NCBI GenBank assembly: GCA_963705155.1
Contig: CAVPJC010000017.1
Coordinates: 248,001 to 312,000 of the forward strand
DNA length: 64,000 bases
Direction of reading: 5' to 3'
From: CAVPJC01 sp963705155
Lineage (GTDB): Bacteria > Chloroflexota > Anaerolineae > Anaerolineales > UBA4823
The first letter of the stretch is position 1. Each line of letters opens with the position of its first letter. The notes beneath the pieces were generated by a model that did not search any database, had not been told where the DNA came from, and was given only the letters and a program-made list of their open reading frames with translations. The position numbers and the translations under genes were made by a program. Shown here piece after piece: positions 54,983 through 62,060 of this stretch.

Positions 54983-56182
54983 CTAATTCCCCAATTTCTG
55001 GCTGGCCTGCTCAATGCGCTCCAAAATCTCGAGGCGCTCTTCAGCCCCGGCGACGTGCACGGTGCCATCTTTATCCACATGGGTGGGAATGAGCTTGTAA
55101 CCCAGGTAGCGCCTGCCCTGGAAGCGCACCAGCAGGATCACCCCCTGCTGGTGGTCGCGCGGCCACTGGTCAAACACAAAATTTCCCAGCCCGTAAAAAA
55201 CCTGGACGCCGTTGATTTCCTGCACCGCCTGGACCACATGGGTGTGGTTCCCCACCACCAGATCGGCCCCGGCTTCCACAGTCTGGCGCGCCAGGTTGCG
55301 CTGGATCCAGTTGGGTATGGGCACATCTTCCGGCCCCCAGTGCGGCATGGCAATCACCACATCCGCTACCTGGCGGGCGGCGGCGATCGCCGCGGCCATG
55401 TTTTCGGGGGTCAGAACGGCAATGCCGGGTGTATCCTCGCCGGCAAAGGCCATTGGCTCGATCTGGCCCAACGAAACAAACCCGAAGCGCACACCGTTGA
55501 CAGTCACGACCTGAGGCTGGATGGCCTCAGCATGGTTGGCCCCGGCTCCCACCGGCAGGATGCCCACCCGGCGCAAATTATCGAGGGTGTCGAAAAAAGC
55601 CCGGTTGCCGCAGTTGCTCAGCCCGCAGTTCTTGATGTGATTGGTGGCAACACTCATCACATCAAAGCCAGCCCGCTGCATGGCATCCGCATTTTGGGGT
55701 GACCCGACCAGAACGTAGGTGGGCACACAGCCGGTGTGCGGGGGAACCTCGCTCATCGTGGCATTGAGAGTGCCCACAGCGAGATCCGCAGACTGGATGA
55801 TCTCGCGCACCCCGTCATAGAGATAATCCGCCTCGCCGCGCTCATCGATGGCTGCCTGCACACAGCGCGCCGGGACGATCACGCCGGTGAAGAGCAGGGT
55901 GGTGACCGGCTCTGCCGTGGGCGATGGGGCGAGCGTGGGCGTAGGTGTGGATGAAGGCAGGGCAGTGTCCGTGGGCGTGACGGGCGACTGGGTGATGGTC
56001 AGGGTAGGTAAAGGAGATTGGGCTGCGGGCGCTGTGCTGCCGGCAGGGGCTGTGCTGCCAGCAGGAGCTTCCGGAACGATGGGTGAGCCGGGCGTAACCG
56101 CCTGCGGCTGGCAAGCTGCCAGCCACAAAACAAGGCTGAGCAAGATACGGCGGCAGTGCAGGCGGGGTGTTGGTGAGCTCAT
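54983..56182 (-). CDS. CapA-family lipoprotein with altered metal-binding motifs
   Basis: 399 residues: lipoprotein signal (LLSLVLWLAACQ, lipobox), a Pro/Thr-rich stalk to about residue 90, then a CapA/PGA_cap domain. Family segments: AGFDVMSVATNHIKNCGLSN, HWGPEDVPIPNWIQRNLARQ and GADLVVGNHTHVVQAV. The first motif, normally GDxMxGR with a metal Asp, reads TGVIVPARC, and the NLE motif reads GTLNATMS, so Asp and Glu are lost; the N-H and HW-G-E motifs remain. It may be an inactive relative. Its start overlaps the queG stop (ATGA). Confidence 0.85.
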   Translation of the reverse strand: MSSPTPRLHCRRILLSLVLWLAACQPQAVTPGSPIVPEAPAGSTAPAGSTAPAAQSPLPTLTITQSPVTPTDTALPSSTPTPTLAPSPTAEPVTTLLFTGVIVPARCVQAAIDERGEADYLYDGVREIIQSADLAVGTLNATMSEVPPHTGCVPTYVLVGSPQNADAMQRAGFDVMSVATNHIKNCGLSNCGNRAFFDTLDNLRRVGILPVGAGANHAEAIQPQVVTVNGVRFGFVSLGQIEPMAFAGEDTPGIAVLTPENMAAAIAAARQVADVVIAMPHWGPEDVPIPNWIQRNLARQTVEAGADLVVGNHTHVVQAVQEINGVQVFYGLGNFVFDQWPRDHQQGVILLVRFQGRRYLGYKLIPTHVDKDGTVHVAGAEERLEILERIEQASQKLGN

Positions 56183-57145
56183 AGATCTTCTTTTCGTTCC
56201 AATCCTTCCAGGACGGCGGTCACATTGCGCAAATATCCGCGCCAGCGGGCGCGCTTGACCGGGCTGCCCTTAAATTTGCGGCTGAAAGCCTGCTGGTCGA
56301 GGGCCAGTTCATCCGCCAGGAACGGCTGCGGCAAGCCGGGACGCGGCGCAAAGGATGGATCGCCCTGCAGCGAGGCAAAACGCAGGTTCCAGGGGCACAC
56401 CTGCTGGCAGATATCACAACCAAAGACCCAGTTCCCCAGCTTTGGGCGCAGATCCAGCGGGATCTCGCCCTTCAGCTCGATGGTCAGGTACGAGATGCAG
56501 CGCCGGGCGTCCAGGGTGCGGTCGGGCAGGATGCAGGCGGTGGGGCAAGCCTCCATACAGCGCCGGCAGGCGCCGCAGTGATCGCTGGTGAAGGGCGGGT
56601 CGGGGTCCAGATGGATACCGAGCAGCACCTCCGCCAGGAGGAAGTACGAGCCCCGGCGAGGGTGGATCAGGCAGGTGTTTTTGCCGATCCAGCCCAGGCC
56701 GGCGCGCTGCGCCAGGCTCGCGTTCCAACAACGGGCCGGTATCGGTGTAACAACGGTTGGGCACCTTCTCACCCACCTGCGCTTCGATAAAAGCCACCAG
56801 GAGGCGCATGCGGGCGGGCAGCACATCGTGGTAATCATCGCCCCAGGCGTAGGCCGCCACCTGCCCCCTGGACTCCCCGCCGGGGTGCGGGTCTTCCGAA
56901 GCGGGCGCCCAGTAAGGCACCCCCAGCACCAGGATCGAGCGGCATTCCGGCAGGACCTGGCGCGGATCGAGGCGCCGCTGGCGGGCGCGCTCATCCGCCA
57001 GGTAGGCCATCTCACCATGACGACCGTCCGCCAGCCAGCGCTCGAACACATCCAGGTGCGGCGGCGGGTCGGGTGTGGTGACACCCGCCAGCGTAAAACC
57101 CAGACGCAGCGCCTCGGCCTTTACGGCGGCGGTCAAAGCGTTCAT
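56179..57145 (-). CDS. queG: Epoxyqueuosine reductase QueG, one frameshift
   Basis: Cobalamin and two 4Fe-4S-dependent enzyme that reduces epoxyqueuosine to queuosine in tRNA. The N-terminal part has RLGFTLAGVTTPDPPPH and ILVLGVPYWAP, then GQVAAYAWGDDYHDVLPARM. The frame breaks near 56722 and continues RAGLGWIGKNTCLIHPRRGS YFLLAEVLL, the family signature. Cluster Cys sites are CGACRRCMEACPT and CDICQQVCPW. Length after joining is about 322. The ATG overlaps the TGA of the upstream lipoprotein gene. No other queuosine gene is near; another tRNA modifier, miaB, is upstream in the same transcription unit. Confidence 0.88.
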
Positions 57146-58185
57146 TCACACGTCAGCTTGAGGTTAACCTGGTTGGAAAGCACACTTTCAGGGGCGGTGA
57201 CACGCAGCCGGGCCCAGCCGGTGAACGAGTTGGTAAATTCCAGGCTATAGTCGACTGTCTGTTTGCCCGCGCCCAGGGCGGCGGTGGTGGCGGGCGGCAG
57301 CGTGATGCTGAAGCCAGTTTCGGCTTCCAACTGATAGGTGACGGTGGCAGCCTGGTTGAGCGTGAACTCAGCCACGAAATTGAAGGTGTGGGGGCAGGCA
57401 CCCTCATAGCTGGCCACATCCACACTGATCGAGGCATCCCGCACCACGCTGCCCGAGCTGGCTACGGTGGGCGTGAGGCTGGGGGTAGCGGCGGGTGTTC
57501 CGGCGGGTGTTCCGGTGGTGGTGGCTGCTGCAGTACCGGGGGTGGTATTTCCACCGACATTGATCTGCACGTAGAAGGGGGTATCGGCAATCGGCCCAAG
57601 ACCAAAATTCTTGCCGTTTGCGTTGCGCAGCATCCAGTTGCCGGTGTGGGCGCCGGCCTGCGCCGGCGCCGTCAGGCTCACCGAGACATCCAGGGTGGCG
57701 CCGGGGGCCACTGAGGCCGTCAGCGGCACAGAAGCCGGGCCGTTCATCTGGCTGCCGCTGATAAAGACGAGCGAATAGGACGTGTTCCAGGTGGTGCTGC
57801 CATTATTTTGCAGCCGCCAGGTCTTGACAAATGTCTCGCCGGGTGCGTAGGTTGTGCCATCCGGCACGGTGAGATCGGCGACAAAGGTGATCAGATCGAC
57901 GCCGGTCTGCACCCCGCCAGCCGCCTGTGTGGCCGTAGGGGAGAGCGACAATGTAGGCGTCACAGGCTGGGTGGGAGCCGGGGTAGCCGTGGGTGTGGCA
58001 GGCAAAGGTGTGGGGCTGAGGGCGGCATTCAGCGTCATTTTGGCTTCGGCTGTTCGAGCCGCGGCCGTGTACACCGCCTGCGCCTCCAATTGAGTGGCGG
58101 TCGGCTCTGCCGATGAGCCAGCGTTACAGGCTGCCAGGAGCAGCCCGAAGATCAACAAGATGGTCGATATTTTTTGCTTATTCAA
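57142..58185 (-). CDS. NBR1-domain lipoprotein
   Basis: 347 residues. Signal (NKQKISTILLIFGLLLAACN, lipobox LAAC), a helix with AQAVYTAAARTAEAKM and a Thr/Pro stalk, then an N_BRCA1_IG-type domain (ADLTVPDGTTYAPGETFVKT, WRLQNNGSTTWNTSYSLVFI, GAHTGNWMLRNANGKNFG) and a further beta domain. Two starts are possible: TTG 58185 (AGAGGTG six bases upstream) is preferred over GTG 58194. Third of three tandem, related lipoproteins. NBR1 Ig domains bind partners in eukaryotes; in bacteria their role is unknown. Confidence 0.82.
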   Translation of the reverse strand: MNKQKISTILLIFGLLLAACNAGSSAEPTATQLEAQAVYTAAARTAEAKMTLNAALSPTPLPATPTATPAPTQPVTPTLSLSPTATQAAGGVQTGVDLITFVADLTVPDGTTYAPGETFVKTWRLQNNGSTTWNTSYSLVFISGSQMNGPASVPLTASVAPGATLDVSVSLTAPAQAGAHTGNWMLRNANGKNFGLGPIADTPFYVQINVGGNTTPGTAAATTTGTPAGTPAATPSLTPTVASSGSVVRDASISVDVASYEGACPHTFNFVAEFTLNQAATVTYQLEAETGFSITLPPATTAALGAGKQTVDYSLEFTNSFTGWARLRVTAPESVLSNQVNLKLTCE

Positions 58186-58196
58186 AATTTTCACCT

Positions 58197-59384
58197 CTAG
58201 TGGTCGATCCTTGGCGAGTTCCAGATCGCCCAGTCGTCGGCGAAAGACCCTTCTGACACGACAACAAAAGCAAACTGGACACTCTTGCCCTTCAGGGCTG
58301 AAAGATCGACATCGATTGGCAGCAGGCTGCCGCTGCAGCTCTTGGTCCATTCCTGCAAGAGCTTGAGCGACCCGCCGCTCTCCATATAAGTAATCTGAAA
58401 TTTGACCTTGGCCGAGCCGCAGGAATCGGCGCCAGATGGCACCATAAAACCCAGGCGCGCCTTCAGGTGGTCGCTTTTCTGCACAGTATAAGCCGGAAAG
58501 AGGCCTGAAACAGCTCCGTTGTTCTCGCGTCTGGGGAACATGAGCAGCACCTTGCCCGAGATAGCCCCGGTTTCCAGCTCAACTCTATCCACGATTTTTA
58601 CCGTGCCATTCGGATCATCGTCGGCGCCGCCAAAGGCCAGCTCGGTGCCAGCGCTGCCGCCCACGCTGCTCACCCAATCGGCTGAACCGGCTTTCACCAG
58701 GAAATCATACAGCAGACCGGTAGCCACAGGCACTTCGATTTGCACCCAGAAAGGTTTGTTGTCCTTTCCCAACCCAAAGAGCACATTGGCGGCATTGCGC
58801 AGCTTGAAATCGCCGCGATAGCGGGCGCCGTCATCGGGAGCTTTGAGCGTTACGGATATATCGATGGTCTCACCGGGGGCGACGCTAGCTGCCAGCAGAG
58901 TGGAGGCCGGGGCGCCCATCTGGTCGCCGCCAGCGAAGACGACCGCATAAGCCGTGCTCCAGGTGCACGAGCCATCGTTTTTCAAGCGCCAGGTTTTGAC
59001 AAAGCTCTCCCCGGGGTCGATCTCGGTGTCATCCGGTATGGTCACATCTTTGACAAAGCTGGCGCGATCGCAGGGCAGCGGCGTGGCCGTGGGCGCTATC
59101 GTAGCTGCGGCAGGCGCTGATGTTGGAGGAATGGGGGTGCCCGAAAGCTGCGCCTGAGGCGTGAGAGCAGCAACCGATCCGGTTGGCGTGAAGGTGGCCT
59201 GAGGCGTGACCGGAGGCTGGCTGACGCCGGTGAGCTGGGCAGCGATCGTCTCGGCGGCGGCGGTGTAAATGGCTCCGGCTGCCGATTGGGTTGGCGCGGC
59301 GTCGCCTCGGGGCATATTGCAGGCGCTCAAAAACAGTAACGCCAGCAACAGCCCGGCTGTGAATTGCCGTGTGCGTGCAGTCAT
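58197..59384 (-). CDS. NBR1-domain lipoprotein
   Basis: 395 residues. Signal and lipobox (LLLALLFLSACNM), the shared helix GAIYTAAAETIAAQLTG, a Thr/Pro stalk, then an NBR1 Ig-like domain (DVTIPDDTEIDPGESFVKTW, RLKNDGSCTWSTAYAVVFAG, YRGDFKLRNAANVLFGLG) and a C-terminal beta domain ending SFADDWAIWNSPRIDH, which resembles CBM-like jelly rolls. ATG 59384 has GGGGAG eight bases upstream, which decides the start. Second of the tandem trio. Confidence 0.82.
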   Translation of the reverse strand: MTARTRQFTAGLLLALLFLSACNMPRGDAAPTQSAAGAIYTAAAETIAAQLTGVSQPPVTPQATFTPTGSVAALTPQAQLSGTPIPPTSAPAAATIAPTATPLPCDRASFVKDVTIPDDTEIDPGESFVKTWRLKNDGSCTWSTAYAVVFAGGDQMGAPASTLLAASVAPGETIDISVTLKAPDDGARYRGDFKLRNAANVLFGLGKDNKPFWVQIEVPVATGLLYDFLVKAGSADWVSSVGGSAGTELAFGGADDDPNGTVKIVDRVELETGAISGKVLLMFPRRENNGAVSGLFPAYTVQKSDHLKARLGFMVPSGADSCGSAKVKFQITYMESGGSLKLLQEWTKSCSGSLLPIDVDLSALKGKSVQFAFVVVSEGSFADDWAIWNSPRIDH

Positions 59385-59401
59385 GCTGGTTCTCCCCATG
59401 C

Positions 59402-60331
59402 TTACGGTATGGTGAATTCCACCGTTTTAGTGGAGCAGACGCCATCCAGGCCGTTGGAGGTGCACAGCTTGATGGTGGCTCTGGCGTTGTGCCCTGAGCC
59501 CCCCGCGCCAATGGCGCCGCCGATATAAAGCGTTTTGCCGGCGGGCAAAATATCGCCGCCCGGCGGGCACTCGCTCGGTCCGCCCATGAAGGGCGCATCG
59601 CTGCTCGATGGGCCGAAGAGGGTGACATCATCCGTCAAATCTTTGATCTCAAGGCTGAGTGAGTGGAGCTGCCCACCCTTGTTGGATATCTCAAAAATGG
59701 CGGTTGGGGCGCCGCCGCATGCGTGCGTAGTTTCATAGGATGCGTTGTAGCTGGCTCCCGGTGTGGAGGTGAAGGTGGCGGTGGGCGGCATGGGCGGCGG
59801 TGTGATGATGGGCAAGGCGCTGGTGGAGCCTTCCACCTGAGTGCTCTCACCCCAGACCCAGCAATATTCACCGCTTCGGTTGGGATTTTGGATATACCAC
59901 CAGGTGCCGCCATCGTTGCGTCCGGCTACCTGCACCTTCTGGCCCACGTTGAGGACGCCCACCGGCGGGGCGTAGAGCGTGCTGGGCCCGCGCCGGCAGT
60001 TGGTGGCTACACTGGCGCTGATCATGGGCGCTTCGGGTGTGGCGGAAAAAGCCGGGGTGTCGGTGAATGCCAGGGTGGGCGTCACGGTTGGCTCCAGCAC
60101 CACCGGCTCGGGTGTGTTTGTGGGCGGTTGCGCTGCCTGTCCGGCCTGCTGGGTGGCAGCGCTTTGGGTGAGCTGCACAGCCAGTGTTTGGGCGGCGGCG
60201 GTGTAAATGGCCTGCTCGGCGGCTGGCGAAGGCTCACCGGCATCCGTTCCACTGACCGGCAGATTACAGGCACTCAGGATGAGCGCCGCAGAAAGCATTA
60301 TTCCTGTGAAAGTCCATATGCGCGTTTTCAT
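59402..60331 (-). CDS. SH3-like lipoprotein
   Basis: 309 residues. Signal and lipobox (LSAALILSACNL), shared helix QAIYTAAAQTLAVQLTQ, then a Pro/Thr stalk and a bacterial SH3-type module (TNCRRGPSTLYAPPVGVLNV, VAGRNDGGTWWYIQNPN, YCWVWGEST), followed by a C-terminal beta domain (EIKDLTDDVTLFG). SH3_3 modules bind cell-wall peptides. ATG 60331 has GAGGAG five bases upstream. First of the trio; separated from miaB by about 96 bases, so it may share its promoter or have its own. Confidence 0.85.
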   Translation of the reverse strand: MKTRIWTFTGIMLSAALILSACNLPVSGTDAGEPSPAAEQAIYTAAAQTLAVQLTQSAATQQAGQAAQPPTNTPEPVVLEPTVTPTLAFTDTPAFSATPEAPMISASVATNCRRGPSTLYAPPVGVLNVGQKVQVAGRNDGGTWWYIQNPNRSGEYCWVWGESTQVEGSTSALPIITPPPMPPTATFTSTPGASYNASYETTHACGGAPTAIFEISNKGGQLHSLSLEIKDLTDDVTLFGPSSSDAPFMGGPSECPPGGDILPAGKTLYIGGAIGAGGSGHNARATIKLCTSNGLDGVCSTKTVEFTIP

Positions 60332-60427
60332 GCTTCTCCTCATTTACAGGACAGACGCTAAAACAAGTGAGCGTGTTCCCGCATAGAGTTTACAATGAAG
60401 CCAGAGAAAACGCAACCGGGGAAGACC

Positions 60428-61807
60428 TCAACCCTCAATGGCGATCAGTTCCACAGGGGCAGCCATCCCACCCTTGGGGTGGAGGGCGGCCTGCATCGAC
60501 CACGGGCCGGTCCAGGTGACCTGCACCGGGAGCACCTGGCCCACCAGGTCTTGCTGGCTTTCCACAAAAACCAGCTTGTTGGTGGGTGTGCGTCCTTTCC
60601 AGCGCCCGCGCACCTGCTCCTCGAAGAGCACATCCACCGTCTCACCCAGGTAGCGGGCGCTGATCCCGGCGGCGATGCCTTCCTGCAGGTCTTCCAGAGC
60701 ACGGAAGCGGCGCCACTTTTCTTCTTCGGGCACATCATCGGGCAGGCGCCGTTCGGCCACTGTGCCAGGGCGCACCGAGTAGCGCGCCAGGTGGGCCACA
60801 TCGAGCTGCAGCTCAGCCAGCAGATCGTAAGTGCGCTGGAAGTGCGCTTCGGTCTCGCCGGGGAAGCCGACGATGATATCGGTAGCCACCGAAACGCCCG
60901 GGATGCGGAGGCGGATGCGCTCCACCAGGCGGCGGTAATCCTCCGCGGTGTAACCGCGCTTCATGTTTTCCAAAACAGCATCATCGCCGGCCTGCACGGG
61001 CACTTCAATATGCGGCATGACTTTGGGCAGCTCCGCCACGGTATCCAGCAGCTGGTCCGTCATCCAGTTGGGGTGAGATGTCAAAAAGCGGATGCGCTCG
61101 AGCCCATCCACGGCATGCACGATGCGCAGCAACGCTGAAAGATCAGGCCCATCGGGAATATCCTTGCCGTAGCGATCTACAATCTGTCCCAGCAGGGTGA
61201 TTTCTTTGACGCCCTGCTCCACCAGAGCGCGCACCTCTGCCAGGATATCGCCCACATGACGGGAGCGCTCGACGCCGCGCTTGTAAGGGATGATGCAAAA
61301 TGTGCAGGCATGCGAACAACCCAGCACCACCGGAACATGCGAGGCCACCAGGCGGCCGCGCTGCTCGACCGGCAGCAGCAGGAAAGGAGCTGTCTCAAAA
61401 CCGGCATCCATCAGGTCGTGGCGCTGGCCTAATTCCGTCTGTTCCAGGAGGCGGCTGTCATCCTGGGTCAGGTAAGCCACGAGCGGGCCAGGGTCTGAGG
61501 GCGGCGAAAAGACATCCACAAACGGGAAACGCTTGTGCAGCTTCTCATAACCCTTCACACCCACCAGGCAGCCCATCAGGTTAACCACCATCTCGGGGCG
61601 CCGGGCCTTGAGCGGACGCAGCGAGTGCAGCCGCCCGTAGGCCTTATCCTCGGCGCTCTGGCGCACCACGCAGGTATTCAACACCACCACATCGGCTTCT
61701 TCGGCCTGGCGTGTCGCCCGGTAGCCCAGGCGTTCCAGGGCAGAGGCGACACGCAGCGAATCGGCCACGTTCATCTGACAACCTTCGGTCCAAATGTGAT
61801 ATTTCAT
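60428..61807 (-). CDS. miaB: tRNA-2-methylthio-N6-dimethylallyladenosine synthase MiaB
   Basis: 459 residues, intact. N-terminal UPF0004 domain with cluster Cys10 (EGCQMNVADS), Cys46 (NTCVVRQ) and Cys80 (MGCLVG); radical-SAM motif CSHACTFCIIPYKRGVERSR with Cys164, Cys168 and Cys171; C-terminal TRAM domain (VDVLFEEQVRGRWKGRTPTN). It methylthiolates i6A37 of tRNA. MiaB rather than RimO is indicated by the GCQMN and IIPYKRG patterns. No miaA is seen in the window. Confidence 0.94.
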   Translation of the reverse strand: MKYHIWTEGCQMNVADSLRVASALERLGYRATRQAEEADVVVLNTCVVRQSAEDKAYGRLHSLRPLKARRPEMVVNLMGCLVGVKGYEKLHKRFPFVDVFSPPSDPGPLVAYLTQDDSRLLEQTELGQRHDLMDAGFETAPFLLLPVEQRGRLVASHVPVVLGCSHACTFCIIPYKRGVERSRHVGDILAEVRALVEQGVKEITLLGQIVDRYGKDIPDGPDLSALLRIVHAVDGLERIRFLTSHPNWMTDQLLDTVAELPKVMPHIEVPVQAGDDAVLENMKRGYTAEDYRRLVERIRLRIPGVSVATDIIVGFPGETEAHFQRTYDLLAELQLDVAHLARYSVRPGTVAERRLPDDVPEEEKWRRFRALEDLQEGIAAGISARYLGETVDVLFEEQVRGRWKGRTPTNKLVFVESQQDLVGQVLPVQVTWTGPWSMQAALHPKGGMAAPVELIAIEG

Positions 61808-62060
61808 GTCCGGTATTATATTCGAGAATCGGGCATTCGTGAGGCGTGAAGGAACCAGCCTGCATGACCAGCGGGTGATTGAAACCGGGGCGTTTCATGC
61901 GCTACATTGTCGTTCCTTGTTTTTTCCGGTGCTCATTTTAGCTGAGAAAAACAAATGCCGTCACAGATCCGCCCTTTCGGATATTATTGGACAAAGAGTA
62001 CAAAATTGTCTTGGAATTCTGACAAGAAACACGTGTTGACGGGGTATACTTAATATCTAC

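Noticed and set aside
57450..57540. Second short repeat stretch (GGTGTTCCGG type)
   Set aside because: Thr/Ala/Gly-Pro linker of a lipoprotein, in frame; not an independent repeat element.
62019..62050. Possible promoter CTGACA ... TATACT before the sensor kinase
   Set aside because: The spacing is about 20 bases, longer than the usual 16-18, and TTGACG nearby has no matching -10. Evidence too weak to list.
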